NCBI RefSeq assembly: GCF_965184065.1
Contig: NZ_OZ239098.1
Source: Methylopumilus sp026399645
GTDB taxonomy: Bacteria; Pseudomonadota; Gammaproteobacteria; Burkholderiales; Methylophilaceae
DNA length: 64,000 bases
Reading direction: 5' to 3' (one strand)
Shown: piece after piece, positions 1-9,261 of the stretch
How the letters are laid out: every line of letters begins with the position of its first letter
Position numbering within the stretch: the first letter of the stretch is position 1
Notes under the pieces: model-generated
Database searches by the model: none
Told to the model about the DNA's origin: nothing
What the model saw: only the letters and a program-made list of their open reading frames with translations
Made by a program: the position numbers and the translations under genes

Positions 1-1
1 C

Positions 2-409
2 CATGGATTTGAGCCTTATTATTCTGATGCAGGGGAGCCCTCAGGTACAGCTGGTAAACCTCTATTGCAATTGATCGATGCACACCAAATTGTGGGTGGA
101 GGAATTGGCGTAATTCGTTATTATGGCGGCATTAATTTAGGCACAGGAGGCCTCACAAGGGCTTATGGTGGTACAGGAAAACTTGCTTTAGCTCATTCCG
201 TCATCGAGCCATATATAGAATATATTAAATTAAAATTAACTATAAATTACAATGAGTTAGATAACTATACTCATGTAATTTATTCAATGAATGGAAGTAT
301 TTTAGATAAAGTTTTTGATGAAAAAGTAAGTCTTTCGATAAGGCTTCCTGAAGGAGAATTCGGTAAATTAAAAGCGCGTTTTCCGATGACAGAAATACAT
401 GATTTTTAA
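2..409 (+). CDS. YigZ/IMPACT family protein, 3' part
   Basis: The open frame runs in from the left edge, so the start is missing. The visible part has the IMPACT/YigZ signature: SDAGEPSGTAGKP followed by GGGIGVIRYYGGINLGTGGL, then a C-terminal region of the DUF1949 type. About 135 of the usual ~200 residues are present. The family is widespread, and its bacterial role is poorly defined (linked to ribosome or translation regulation in eukaryotic IMPACT). An internal TTG at 65 is not the true start, because the frame and its homology continue upstream of it. A 50-bp gap separates it from rmuC. Confidence 0.85.
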   Translation, partial: HGFEPYYSDAGEPSGTAGKPLLQLIDAHQIVGGGIGVIRYYGGINLGTGGLTRAYGGTGKLALAHSVIEPYIEYIKLKLTINYNELDNYTHVIYSMNGSILDKVFDEKVSLSIRLPEGEFGKLKARFPMTEIHDF

Positions 410-447
410 TATGGGTAATCATATAAAATCCTTAAAAAAACATCCGT

Positions 448-459
448 TATAATCGATGT
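448..459 (+). promoter_or_regulatory. -10 element giving a likely leaderless rmuC mRNA
   Basis: A perfect TATAAT lies at 448-453, preceded by TCCGT. The rmuC ATG begins at 460, six bases after the hexamer, where transcription would normally start. No Shine-Dalgarno sequence and no good -35 hexamer are visible. The same arrangement, with the same TCCGT prefix, precedes dnaB. Confidence 0.4.
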
Positions 460-1641
460 ATGCTTAATTTTATTCTGATTCTTCTCGTTCTCCTGTGTGC
501 TCTAGCTGCCTATTTGTTATGGCGCTTTCAAAACCAATCTCCTGAAGCGGGAACATTAAAGGCGCTTGAAGAAAAACATCGGGAAATGATTGTAGGTTTG
601 AACGATAGTTTAAATAAGTTGACCGATCGTCTTAACGTGACACTTTCCGAACAAGGAAAGATACAAGGTGAAATTATTCGTGACACCATGGATAACGCCA
701 CCAATCAATTGAAAAATTTGCTTAATATGAGATTACAAGATATTGATAGCAAGGTTAAAGAAAGTTTGGAAGAGGGCTTTAAAAAAACTAACGATACATT
801 CGATCGCGTGATGAAACAACTCTCTACGATTGATGAGGCGCAAAAAAAGATCGATGGCCTCACCAGCAATATTGTGAGCTTTCAGGAGTTGCTAGGCGAT
901 AAAAAATCTAGAGGGGCATTTGGTGAAGTGCAGCTTGAAGGTCTTGTTCGCAATGCGTTACCACCCGACGCATTTTCAATGCAACATACATTATCGAATG
1001 GCAATCGAGCGGATTGCGTTCTATTTTTACCTGAACCAACAGGCAGTGTTGCAATTGATTCTAAATTTCCATTGGAAAGTTATAGAAGAATGTTGGATAC
1101 CAGCTTACCGCCAGATGAAATTAAAAATGCGCAAAAGCAGTTTAAGCTTGATATCAAAAAACATATTCATGATATCGCGAGTAAATATATTATTTCCAAT
1201 GAGACTTCAGATGGCGCGGTCATGTTTATTCCTGCTGAGGCCGTTTTTGCGGAGATCCATGCTTACCACTCTGATTTGATAGAGGAGGCAATGAGTCAAA
1301 GAGTATGGCTTGTATCCCCTACAACACTGATGGCTGTGCTGAATACTGCAAGAGCTGTATTAAAGGATGTTGAAACGCGCAAACAAGTCCATATCATTAA
1401 AGCGGAGCTTGGAAGACTTGGGCAGGAATTTGAGCGATTCGATATGCGTATGAAAAAATTAGCTGACAACATCAGGCAAGCTCATGAGCACGCTCAAGAT
1501 GTTCATGTCACAAGTCAAAAAATATCTAGACGCTTTTCTCAAATTGAACGCGTGGAATTGAAAGATGATCCGAATGCGCTATTAGAATTCGAAGAAGAAA
1601 TGCTTGCAAAACAAGAAGAGCAAAATAAAGATGAGAGTTAA
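460..1641 (+). CDS. rmuC: DNA recombination protein RmuC
   Basis: This is a 393-residue RmuC-family protein. An N-terminal hydrophobic segment (residues 1-21) anchors it, followed by a coiled-coil region (about 30-130) and the conserved RmuC nuclease-like domain (about 135-330), with motifs such as LGDKKSRGAFGE and AIDSKFPLE. In E. coli RmuC limits inversion at short inverted repeats; its enzymatic activity is inferred from fold only. The ATG at 460 sits just after a TATAAT box and lacks a Shine-Dalgarno site. The 3' end overlaps moaD by 11 bp, so the two are probably translationally coupled. Confidence 0.93.
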   Translation: MLNFILILLVLLCALAAYLLWRFQNQSPEAGTLKALEEKHREMIVGLNDSLNKLTDRLNVTLSEQGKIQGEIIRDTMDNATNQLKNLLNMRLQDIDSKVKESLEEGFKKTNDTFDRVMKQLSTIDEAQKKIDGLTSNIVSFQELLGDKKSRGAFGEVQLEGLVRNALPPDAFSMQHTLSNGNRADCVLFLPEPTGSVAIDSKFPLESYRRMLDTSLPPDEIKNAQKQFKLDIKKHIHDIASKYIISNETSDGAVMFIPAEAVFAEIHAYHSDLIEEAMSQRVWLVSPTTLMAVLNTARAVLKDVETRKQVHIIKAELGRLGQEFERFDMRMKKLADNIRQAHEHAQDVHVTSQKISRRFSQIERVELKDDPNALLEFEEEMLAKQEEQNKDES

Positions 1642-1888
1642 GTTATTTTATTTTGCAAAAGTAAGAGAAGCGCTTGGTGTTGATCGAGAAGAAATAGATC
1701 TCGTGGGCAGTATTGAAACAGTGGCTGACTTAGTAGATTTTTTAAAAAGTAGGGGTAGTGTTTGGCATGCTACCTTTAGTGAGGTTTCGTCAATCAGAAT
1801 GGCAGTCAATCAGGAAATAGTAGAAGATGGTCACGCGATTAGAGCCAATGATGAAGTTGCCTTTTTCCCTCCTATCACAGGTGGTTGA
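1631..1888 (+). CDS. moaD: Molybdopterin synthase small subunit MoaD
   Basis: This 85-residue ubiquitin-like sulfur carrier starts MRVKLFYFAKVREALG and ends in the diagnostic Gly-Gly (ITGG), which is thiocarboxylated and donates sulfur to precursor Z in molybdopterin synthesis. I chose the ATG at 1631 over an upstream TTG at 1604 because family members begin at this point. It overlaps rmuC by 11 bp and lies directly before moaE, with which it forms the heterotetrameric synthase. No other moa gene is in the window. Confidence 0.92.
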   Translation: MRVKLFYFAKVREALGVDREEIDLVGSIETVADLVDFLKSRGSVWHATFSEVSSIRMAVNQEIVEDGHAIRANDEVAFFPPITGG

Positions 1889-1890
1889 TT

Positions 1891-2340
1891 ATGACAGTGC
1901 ATATTCAAGAAGGCTTATTTGATTTATACACCATCGCCCAAAAGCTAAAAAAACTACATAATAGCGGTGCTTCAGTTACCTTTGAAGGTTATGTGAGAGA
2001 TTTTGATCTGGAGCAGGATAGGTTGGACGTGCTTGAATTGGAGCACTATCCTGGTATGACTGAAAAAGCATTATTAGATATTGAATTATTAGCATCTCAA
2101 CGATGGAATTTAGATGATGTTTATATTGTGCATCGATATGGCAAATTAAAAGTAGGTGAGCCTATTGTTGGTATTATTGTATTTTCAAAACACCGAAAAG
2201 AGGCGTTTGAGGCCTGTCATTTTATTATCGATTTTCTAAAAACGGATGCCCCTTTTTGGAAGAAAGAGATTACCAACCAAAAATCATACTGGGTGGAGGC
2301 TAAAAAGTTAGATGATGAAGAAAAGAAGAAGTGGAATTAA
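1891..2340 (+). CDS. moaE: Molybdopterin synthase catalytic subunit MoaE
   Basis: This is a 149-residue MoaE. Recognisable features are GASVTFEGYVRD near residue 30, ELEHYPGMTEK near 52, the HRYGKLKVGE segment near 85, and the catalytic-site lysines in FWKKE near 125. MoaE binds precursor Z and receives two sulfurs from the MoaD C-terminus. The ATG at 1891 follows the moaD stop by 2 bp; an in-frame TTG at 1885 overlaps moaD and is less likely. It is usual length. The next gene, galU, follows after an 85-bp gap. Confidence 0.93.
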   Translation: MTVHIQEGLFDLYTIAQKLKKLHNSGASVTFEGYVRDFDLEQDRLDVLELEHYPGMTEKALLDIELLASQRWNLDDVYIVHRYGKLKVGEPIVGIIVFSKHRKEAFEACHFIIDFLKTDAPFWKKEITNQKSYWVEAKKLDDEEKKKWN

Positions 2341-2425
2341 ATTTTATAATTAATACAGCTACTTATGTATACAATCTAAAGTTAAATATTAAAAAATAAA
2401 AGCCTATGAAAGTGATGTTATACCT

Positions 2426-3292
2426 ATGAAAGCAATTAAAAAAGCTGTATTCCCAGTAGCAGGCCTCGGTACGCGCTTTTTACCTGCAACAAAGGCTAAC
2501 CCAAAAGAGATGCTTCCTGTTGTGGATAAACCTTTAATTCAATATGCAGTTGAGGAGGCAATTCAATCCGGCATTACGGAGCTTATTTTTGTGACGGGCC
2601 GCAACAAAAGATCTATTGAAGATCATTTTGATAAGAATGTTGAGCTTGAAGCTAGCCTTATTGCATCCAATAAAAACTTTTTATTGGAGTCTATTCGATC
2701 CATCATTCCTTCTCATGTGAAATGTATCTACACCAGACAATCAGAACCCTTAGGTTTAGGTCATGCCGTTCTCCAAGCAAAAACAATTATTAATGATGAG
2801 CCATTCGCTGTTTTATTGGCTGATGATTTAACTGATGCTCATACGCCAGTTTTAAAACAATTGATCTTGCAGCACCAAAAAGAACAATCATCAGTCATTG
2901 CCATTGAAGACATCCCAAAAGAAAAAACGGTGCAATATGGCATTGTTGATGTTGGGGACTCTAAAAATAATTTATACAAAATTAATTCAATTGTAGAAAA
3001 ACCTCAGCCAATAGATGCTCCATCCACTCTGGGTGTCATTGGTCGCTATGTATTTAATCCAGAAATTTTTGATTGTTTAGAAAAAATTAAACCTGGGAAG
3101 GGCGGAGAAATCCAGCTCACTGACGCTATTCAAATGTTGCTTGGTCAGCAAGCTATCTTCGCATATTTATTTGAAGGTAAGCGTTATGATTGCGGTGACA
3201 AATTGGGTTTCATAAAAGCCAATATTGAATTTTCAAAAAAACATCCAGAAATCGGAAAAGAATTCACAGAATTTCTAAAATCAGCATCATGA
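2426..3292 (+). CDS. galU: UTP--glucose-1-phosphate uridylyltransferase
   Basis: This 288-residue nucleotidyltransferase makes UDP-glucose from UTP and glucose-1-phosphate for cell-surface polysaccharides. It begins MKAIKKAVFPVAGLGTRFLP, with the nucleotide-binding GLGTRFLPATKANPKEMLP loop. Later motifs include PLGLGHAVL, the metal-binding aspartates in LLADDL, and the VEKP segment. The length is normal for GalU. A 7-codon open frame (2406-2429) ends in a TGA overlapping the galU ATG, which may or may not matter. The phosphoribosyltransferase gene follows after 16 bp. Confidence 0.93.
   Translation: MKAIKKAVFPVAGLGTRFLPATKANPKEMLPVVDKPLIQYAVEEAIQSGITELIFVTGRNKRSIEDHFDKNVELEASLIASNKNFLLESIRSIIPSHVKCIYTRQSEPLGLGHAVLQAKTIINDEPFAVLLADDLTDAHTPVLKQLILQHQKEQSSVIAIEDIPKEKTVQYGIVDVGDSKNNLYKINSIVEKPQPIDAPSTLGVIGRYVFNPEIFDCLEKIKPGKGGEIQLTDAIQMLLGQQAIFAYLFEGKRYDCGDKLGFIKANIEFSKKHPEIGKEFTEFLKSAS
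3095..3102 (+). other. KOPS-like octamer GGGAAGGG
   Basis: Match to the FtsK-orienting pattern GGGNAGGG, inside galU, reading toward dif. Confidence 0.4.
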
Positions 3293-3308
3293 TGCAGTTT
3301 ATTCGTTG

Positions 3309-3842
3309 ATGGATACCATTCAAGCATTAATTCGTAAATCTTCTGTAATTTACTCAGAAATTGAAATAAAAACAGTAATTAAGAACATTGCAGATCAGGT
3401 TAATCAAACAATTAAAACAGACGATCTATATGTTTTATGTGTGATGAATGGCGCATTAATTTTTACAGGCCAACTTTTACCTCGCCTAGAAAAGAATATT
3501 CAATATAGTTATATTCACGCAACGCGCTATGCAGCCTCTTTGACTGGCGGTCCAATTCATTGGCTTGTAAAGCCGCCAATAGATATTGAAGGTAAAACCG
3601 TTTTGATTCTTGACGATATCTTGGATGAAGGTATTACTCTTAGAGAAATTGCAGCTACATGCTTAGCAATGAAAGCCAAAGCCATCTATACCGCTGTGTT
3701 ATTTGATAAAGAGATAGCAAAAGAAAAATCTTATTTCCCAAATTTTATAGGCCTTAAAGTGCCCAATAGGTTTGTATTTGGATACGGCTTAGATTGCAAG
3801 GGTTTAGGTAGAAATCTTCCACATTTGTATGCTTTGGATTAA
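3309..3842 (+). CDS. hpt: Hypoxanthine-guanine phosphoribosyltransferase
   Basis: This is a 177-residue type I phosphoribosyltransferase for purine salvage, converting hypoxanthine or guanine plus PRPP to the nucleotide. The PRPP-binding loop VLILDDILDEGITL lies near residue 98, and the N-terminal half holds VMNGALIFTGQLL. This matches the shorter beta/gamma HGPRT (HprT/Hpt) type rather than Apt. The ATG at 3309 is preferred over the TTG at 3306. It follows galU by 16 bp in the same direction and may share its transcript. Confidence 0.88.
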   Translation: MDTIQALIRKSSVIYSEIEIKTVIKNIADQVNQTIKTDDLYVLCVMNGALIFTGQLLPRLEKNIQYSYIHATRYAASLTGGPIHWLVKPPIDIEGKTVLILDDILDEGITLREIAATCLAMKAKAIYTAVLFDKEIAKEKSYFPNFIGLKVPNRFVFGYGLDCKGLGRNLPHLYALD

Positions 3843-3886
3843 AAGCATCTTATGTTTTCTTAATTTAATGTCACAATGACGCACAT

Positions 3887-6205
3887 ATGAGTAAAAAAAA
3901 TAAATCTATAAGACAACACGACCCTCAAAAAGAACGCGAGGCTATGTTTTATGAAAAACCTCTTCCAAGTCGAGAATTAATCTTAAAGATCATGGCTGAT
4001 CAGGGTGTTCCTCTTTCAATTTTAAGGCTTACTGAGTTGCTTGAAATTGCTGATGATGAATCTGAAGCATTTAATAAACGTATTCGAGCAATGGAGAGAC
4101 AAGGTCAGATTATGCGTAATCGTAAAGATGATTTTTGCATTTCCGAAAAATTAAATCTTATTGCAGGGCGCATACAAGGCCACGCCGATGGATTTGGCTT
4201 TCTTATTCCAGATCAAGGAGGAGATGATATTTTCTTGTCTTCTAGGGAGATGATGCAGGTCCTTCATAATGACCGCGTCATGGTTCAGACTGTAGGGCAA
4301 GATAGGAAAGGCCGACCTGAAGGTAAAGTGATCGAGATTCTTGAAAGAAAGAATGAAACATTAGTGGGGAGAGTGGTTCAAGGGCAGGGCGTTACGATCG
4401 TTGCAGCTGAAGATAAGAGAATTAATCAAGACTTTCTCATTCCATATCACCTTGATATGGGCGCCAAACCTGGGCAAATTGTTGTCATTGAAATTACTGC
4501 TCAACCTTCATTCAAATCAAGACCTATGGGCAAGGTAGTTCAAATTCTTGGTAATTATGCAGACAGCGGTATGGAAATTGAGATTGCCTTAAGAAAACAT
4601 CAACTTCCTTACAGTTTCTCAGAAGATACGATTCGCATTGCAGAGTCTTTTTCTAAAAAAGTATCAGAAAAAGATTTTAAGGGAAGAATCGACTTGCGTG
4701 ATTTACCTCTTATTACTATTGATGGAGAAACTGCAAGGGATTTTGATGATGCAGTCTATGCGGAAAGTATCGATAAAAATTGGCGTTTAATTGTTGCTAT
4801 TGCTGATGTAAGTTTTTATGTGCAACCCGATAATACTTTAGACAAAGAAGCTTTTGATAGAGGCAATTCAGTTTATTTTCCAAGAAGAGTCATTCCAATG
4901 TTGCCTGAAGCTTTATCAAATGGCCTATGCTCACTTAATCCGCATGTCGATCGATTATGTATGGTTTGTGACATGATCATTGATGACCATGGAAAAGTTA
5001 TTTCTTATAAATTTTATCCGTCGGTTATGGAGTCAAAAGCTCGTATGACTTATACGGATGTAAGTTCATTACTGAAAGAGACATCACCTGAGCTGACAGA
5101 AAAATATAAATCTATTATTCCACACATTAAAAATCTTGAGTCGGTGTATAGAATACTTACCAAGCAAAGGCACATAAGAGGTGCCATTGAATTTGACTCC
5201 TCTGAAACCATAATGATTTTTAATGATCAAGGAAAAATTGATCGTATTGAGCCTGTGATTCGAAATGAAGCACATCGTCTTATTGAGGAGTGCATGTTAG
5301 CTGCTAATGTATGTGCAGCTAATTTCTTGATTGAACATGAACATCCAGCGCTTTATAGAACTCACGAAGGCCCAACCGAAGAGCGCTTAGAAAATTTACA
5401 AATATTTTTGGCTGAATTTGGATTTATGTTAACTGGTGGTAGTAAGCCATCAATTAAAGATTATGCTGCGTTAATTGAAAAAATTAAAGGCCGGCCAGAC
5501 GAACATTTATTACAAACAGTTTTATTAAGGTCGATGCAACAGGCTGTATATAGCCCAGATAATAATGGCCACTTTGGTTTAGCTTATGAAGCCTATGCAC
5601 ATTTTACTTCTCCGATACGCCGATACCCTGACCTTTTAATTCATCGTGCCATTAAGGCTACTTTACAAAAGAAGACAATGCCTGCTTCAAATTGGCATGC
5701 TTTTGGCCAACATTGTTCAATGACAGAAAGAAGAGCTGATGATGCTACGCGAGATGTTTCATCATGGCTTAAGTGTTATTACATGCAAGATAAAATTGGA
5801 GAGATATACGAAGGCACTGTTGCAGGTGTAACAAGTTTTGGTTTATTTGTGTCTATTGATGGTATTTATATTGAAGGTTTGTTGCATGTCACAGAATTAG
5901 GTAACGATTATTTTACTTATGACAAAGCAAGGCATGCCATGGTCGGAGAAAGATCTCATGTCGTTTATCGCTTGGGAGATCGATTAAAAGTAAAATTAGT
6001 TCGCGTCGATTTGGAACTTAGCAAAATTGACTTTAGCCTTGAAAGTCATCAAGAAGTTCAAAAGTCCCCATTAAAAGATAGAAAACCGAAAAATTTCTTT
6101 AAAGAGAAAGCCGCGTATAAAAAGAAAGCTCATCCTGCCAAGCATAAAAGTGGCTCAAAGTTATCTGGACAACCGAGAAGTAAGAAGAAGACAAGAGCAA
6201 AATAA
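3887..6205 (+). CDS. rnr: Ribonuclease R
   Basis: This 772-residue processive 3'-5' exoribonuclease has an N-terminal winged-helix segment (about 15-85), cold-shock domains (GRIQGHADGFGFLIP near 93), and a catalytic RNB domain with the acidic cluster DGETARDFDDAV near 282-292. A C-terminal S1 domain (GTVAGVTSFGLFVSI near 640) precedes a Lys-rich tail (from about 715). RNase R degrades structured RNA and helps with rRNA quality control and tmRNA maturation. rlmB starts 1 bp after its stop, an arrangement common in proteobacteria. Confidence 0.95.
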   Translation: MSKKNKSIRQHDPQKEREAMFYEKPLPSRELILKIMADQGVPLSILRLTELLEIADDESEAFNKRIRAMERQGQIMRNRKDDFCISEKLNLIAGRIQGHADGFGFLIPDQGGDDIFLSSREMMQVLHNDRVMVQTVGQDRKGRPEGKVIEILERKNETLVGRVVQGQGVTIVAAEDKRINQDFLIPYHLDMGAKPGQIVVIEITAQPSFKSRPMGKVVQILGNYADSGMEIEIALRKHQLPYSFSEDTIRIAESFSKKVSEKDFKGRIDLRDLPLITIDGETARDFDDAVYAESIDKNWRLIVAIADVSFYVQPDNTLDKEAFDRGNSVYFPRRVIPMLPEALSNGLCSLNPHVDRLCMVCDMIIDDHGKVISYKFYPSVMESKARMTYTDVSSLLKETSPELTEKYKSIIPHIKNLESVYRILTKQRHIRGAIEFDSSETIMIFNDQGKIDRIEPVIRNEAHRLIEECMLAANVCAANFLIEHEHPALYRTHEGPTEERLENLQIFLAEFGFMLTGGSKPSIKDYAALIEKIKGRPDEHLLQTVLLRSMQQAVYSPDNNGHFGLAYEAYAHFTSPIRRYPDLLIHRAIKATLQKKTMPASNWHAFGQHCSMTERRADDATRDVSSWLKCYYMQDKIGEIYEGTVAGVTSFGLFVSIDGIYIEGLLHVTELGNDYFTYDKARHAMVGERSHVVYRLGDRLKVKLVRVDLELSKIDFSLESHQEVQKSPLKDRKPKNFFKEKAAYKKKAHPAKHKSGSKLSGQPRSKKKTRAK
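4382..4389 (+). other. KOPS-like octamer GGGCAGGG
   Basis: Match to GGGNAGGG inside rnr, reading toward dif. Confidence 0.4.
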
Positions 6206-6206
6206 T

Positions 6207-6953
6207 ATGTCTCAAAGTCAGATTATTTTTGGTTTTCATCCTATTATCAGTCAATTAAGGCAGTCTTCAAGAAGCATACAAGAGATTTATTTGGACAGTG
6301 ATCGTAATGATCCAAGAGCTAAAGAAATTGTTGAGTTGGCTAAAGAAAATAATATTCGAATACTCATGGTTGATCGTGCAAGATTAGATGGCATTGCATC
6401 GCAAGCAAAACATCAGGGTGTAGTAGCTAAAATTATCCCTTTAGTAATCCCTTATAAGACGGTTGAGGATATTCTAGAGAGCGATCTTAAAGAACCCCCA
6501 TTTTTCCTAATATTAGATGGCGTAGAAGACCCTCATAATTTAGGCGCATGTTTGCGTGTTGCAGATGGTATGGGCGTACATGCTGTGATAGCCCCTAAAG
6601 ATCGAGCAGTGGGATTAAATGCGACTGTGAGAAAGGTCGCTTCAGGCGCAGCTGAATCAGTACCCTTCATTGTGGTAACCAATTTAGCGAGAACCATACG
6701 TCAACTCAAAGAGCAAGGTGTGCTTGTGGTTGGAACCGCGGAAGATGGCGCTGAATCACTTTATCAATCAACTTTAAGCGGCCCCATTGCTGTCGTTTTA
6801 GGCTCAGAAGGAAGTGGCTTAAGGAGACTCACTCGTGACGTGTGTGACTTATTAATTAAAATACCTATGCTAGGCGCTGTGGAAAGTCTAAATGTGAGTG
6901 TTGCTAGCGGGATTGTATTGTCAGAAATTAGACGACAACGTTTTAAATCTTAA
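6207..6953 (+). CDS. rlmB: 23S rRNA (guanosine-2'-O-)-methyltransferase RlmB
   Basis: This 248-residue SPOUT methyltransferase modifies G2251 of 23S rRNA in E. coli. It has an N-terminal substrate-binding domain (IIFGFHPI) and a C-terminal SpoU domain with the three motifs LDGVEDPHNLGACLR, VLGSEGSGL and VESLNVSVASGI, which build the trefoil knot and SAM site. The ATG at 6207 is chosen because the frame upstream of it lies inside rnr and is not family-like. Its 3' end overlaps the convergent mqo gene by 11 bp. Confidence 0.95.
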   Translation: MSQSQIIFGFHPIISQLRQSSRSIQEIYLDSDRNDPRAKEIVELAKENNIRILMVDRARLDGIASQAKHQGVVAKIIPLVIPYKTVEDILESDLKEPPFFLILDGVEDPHNLGACLRVADGMGVHAVIAPKDRAVGLNATVRKVASGAAESVPFIVVTNLARTIRQLKEQGVLVVGTAEDGAESLYQSTLSGPIAVVLGSEGSGLRRLTRDVCDLLIKIPMLGAVESLNVSVASGIVLSEIRRQRFKS

Positions 6954-8427
6954 ATCCAAGTGTTTTGTAAGTAGATCGTCGAGTTTTATTGAACAAAGAT
7001 GGCTGCTTACTTAAATCTTGATTGTATGATGGCACCATCTTTTCAATTTTATTCTTCCAAACTTTAGAGCTTATTCTTCCCTTAAAGCTTTTTTCAATCA
7101 CATTTAACATTGAAAAAACAGATGTTGAGGCTCCAGGAGAGGCGCCTAAAAGCGCGGCTAGAGATGAGTCGTCTGACCAAACTACTTCTGTTCCAAATTC
7201 TAATTTGCCACCAATTTTTTTATAAGGCTTGATGATCTGAACTCTCTTTCCAGCTGATGCAAGCTTCCAATCTTTTTCGTTAGCTAAAGGATAAAACTCT
7301 TTCAATGCATTCATTTTATCTTTGTATGAACTAGCAGACTCTTTAATTAGGTAAATTAGAAGATTTAGATTGCAAATAAATACATGTAACATTGGTAAAA
7401 TATTTTGGATACGAATTGATTTAAATAAATCCAAATACGAGCCCGTTTTCAAAAATTTAAATGTGAAACTTGCGAATGGACCAAACATAAGCTGTCTTTT
7501 ACCATTAATAATCCTTAAGTCTAAATGAGGCGCTGACATTGGAGGTGCCTTAGGGCCTGCTAAGCCATAAACCTTAGAAAAGTGTTTTTTTGTAATAGAT
7601 GATTTCTTGCATATCAACCATTCACCATTGATGGGAAAGCCTGCATAGCCAATTTGATTTTTAATATTACTTTTTTGGAGTAAATGAATAGTTGATCCAC
7701 CAGCCCCAAGAAAAATAAATTTTGCATTTACTAAAATTATTTTTTTACTCTTCACGCAGTAAATTTTTATATCCCAAGTTTTATTATCTGTCTGTGATAT
7801 TGATTTAATTTCGTGATTTACATGAATGGAGAATTTTTTATTTAAAGATAAAATTTTTAACATTTGATGACTCAGTGATTCAAAATCTACATCACTTCCA
7901 TACTTAACTCTTGTCATTGCGATATTATCTTTTAAGTCTTCAGCAATAAGTGGCGCCCACTCTTTAATAGTTTCTTTACTGCGAGAGAATTGCATTCCCT
8001 TGAATGGAAGAGTTTTACTTAAAACCTCATACCTTTTCTTTAAAAAAGATATATTTTTATCTCCTTTGACAAGGCTTATGTGAGGAACCTGGGTAATAAA
8101 GGATTTGGGCTTAAAGCTTTTATATTTTTTGGTTAAAAAGCTCCAAAACTGAAGTGAGACTTCAAATTCACTATTTATCTTTAATGCTCTGTCTACACTT
8201 ACAACTTGCTGCCCATTCATGGGTGTGTAATTTAATTCACAGAAGCCAGCATGACCAGTTCCAGCATTATTGATTGATTGTGAGCTTTCAAGGGCGCAAG
8301 AAGAAAGCTTCTCGTAAATGGTAATATCTAAATCAGGATCTAACTCTTGAAGTAATCTGGCTAATGTGACGCTCATGATCCCGCCACCAATACAAACTAC
8401 ATCTTTTTTAATGTTCACTATCGACAA
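6943..8427 (-). CDS. mqo: Malate:quinone oxidoreductase
   Basis: This is a 494-residue FAD enzyme of the Mqo family, membrane-associated, oxidising malate to oxaloacetate and passing electrons to quinone. The FAD-binding loop VVCIGGGIMSVTLA is at residues 10-23, and the signature INNAGTGHAGFCELNYTP is near 52-69. The GASPGAS segment near the C-terminus is also typical. No ATG is available: TTG at 8427 or GTG at 8418 is the start. A TAAGG lies just upstream of the TTG, so its spacing suits the GTG better. It is divergent from the downstream glycosyltransferase. Confidence 0.93.
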   Translation of the reverse strand: MSIVNIKKDVVCIGGGIMSVTLARLLQELDPDLDITIYEKLSSCALESSQSINNAGTGHAGFCELNYTPMNGQQVVSVDRALKINSEFEVSLQFWSFLTKKYKSFKPKSFITQVPHISLVKGDKNISFLKKRYEVLSKTLPFKGMQFSRSKETIKEWAPLIAEDLKDNIAMTRVKYGSDVDFESLSHQMLKILSLNKKFSIHVNHEIKSISQTDNKTWDIKIYCVKSKKIILVNAKFIFLGAGGSTIHLLQKSNIKNQIGYAGFPINGEWLICKKSSITKKHFSKVYGLAGPKAPPMSAPHLDLRIINGKRQLMFGPFASFTFKFLKTGSYLDLFKSIRIQNILPMLHVFICNLNLLIYLIKESASSYKDKMNALKEFYPLANEKDWKLASAGKRVQIIKPYKKIGGKLEFGTEVVWSDDSSLAALLGASPGASTSVFSMLNVIEKSFKGRISSKVWKNKIEKMVPSYNQDLSKQPSLFNKTRRSTYKTLGFKI

Positions 8428-8468
8428 ACCTTACTCTCTTAATTATATTTTTTGATTTTATTAGTTGT

Positions 8469-8474
8469 TATAAT
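8469..8474 (+). promoter_or_regulatory. Possible -10 box for the GT2 gene
   Basis: A perfect TATAAT lies in the 93-bp divergent spacer between mqo and the GT2 gene. Transcription would start near 8481, giving a leader of about 40 bases. The candidate -35 (TTGATT at 8452) is only 11 bases away, too close, so the call rests on the -10 alone. Confidence 0.3.
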
Positions 8475-8520
8475 CTATCGAAATAATTTACCTTTAAATT
8501 AACCATTAGTCACTACATTA

Positions 8521-9258
8521 ATGCCTAAACTTTCCGTCATCATCATTACAAAGAATGAATCTCAAAATATTGCTGATTGCATTAAAAGTGCAAATTTCGC
8601 TAATGAAGTTATTGTTCTAGATTCAGGCAGTTCCGATAACACTGTTTCTCTTGCTAAGAAATTAGGGGCTAAAGTTTTTAATAAGCCATGGAAAGGCTAT
8701 GGTCAGCAAAAAAATATGGCCATTCAATTAACCAAGCATGAATGGATATTTTCTTTAGATGCTGATGAAAGAATTACACCTGCACTTAAACAAGAAATTT
8801 TAAAAGTAATTAATCGTTCAGACTTCAATGTTTATGATGTTCCTAGACGATCCTTATTTGTTTCTAGATTTATAAAATACTCAGGGTGGCAGCCAGATAG
8901 GACAAAGAGACTATTTAAAAAAGGTAGTGCTAAATTTTCAGAACATCATGTGCATGAACATCTTGAGAGTAAATATGAAATTGGCCATTTATTGCAGCCC
9001 TTAATTCATTATTCATATAGAGATTTTGAGATGGTATTGAAAAAGATTAATGTCTATTCAAGCTTGGGCGCTAAAGATCTTAAAAGTAAAGGCAAAAAAG
9101 GTAGTCTTAAAAAAGCAATTCTTCATGCTTTATGGGCTTTTATTCGAACTTATATTGTAAGGCTTGGTTTTCTAGATGGTCGCGAGGGCTTAATGCTTGC
9201 AATCTCTGTTGCAGAAGGTACTTATTATCGTTATATCAAACTTATCTATTTAAAATAA
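8521..9258 (+). CDS. Family 2 glycosyltransferase, WaaE/KdtX-like
   Basis: This 245-residue GT-A glycosyltransferase starts MPKLSVIIITKNES, followed by the GT2 pattern VLDSGSSDNTV (32-42) and the metal-binding Asp motif SLDADERI (about 79-86). Its closest recognisable type is the LPS-core beta-1,4-glucosyltransferase family (WaaE/KdtX), judged from FNKPWKGYGQQKNMA and the SGWQPDR-RLFKK segment. The donor and acceptor sugars cannot be read from sequence. It stands alone between mqo and tRNA-Asn, with a hairpin downstream that may stop both transcripts. Confidence 0.85.
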   Translation: MPKLSVIIITKNESQNIADCIKSANFANEVIVLDSGSSDNTVSLAKKLGAKVFNKPWKGYGQQKNMAIQLTKHEWIFSLDADERITPALKQEILKVINRSDFNVYDVPRRSLFVSRFIKYSGWQPDRTKRLFKKGSAKFSEHHVHEHLESKYEIGHLLQPLIHYSYRDFEMVLKKINVYSSLGAKDLKSKGKKGSLKKAILHALWAFIRTYIVRLGFLDGREGLMLAISVAEGTYYRYIKLIYLK

Positions 9259-9261
9259 AAA

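Noticed and set aside
920..1279. A 119-codon frame inside rmuC
   Set aside because: It overlaps the conserved RmuC domain in another frame and resembles no family.
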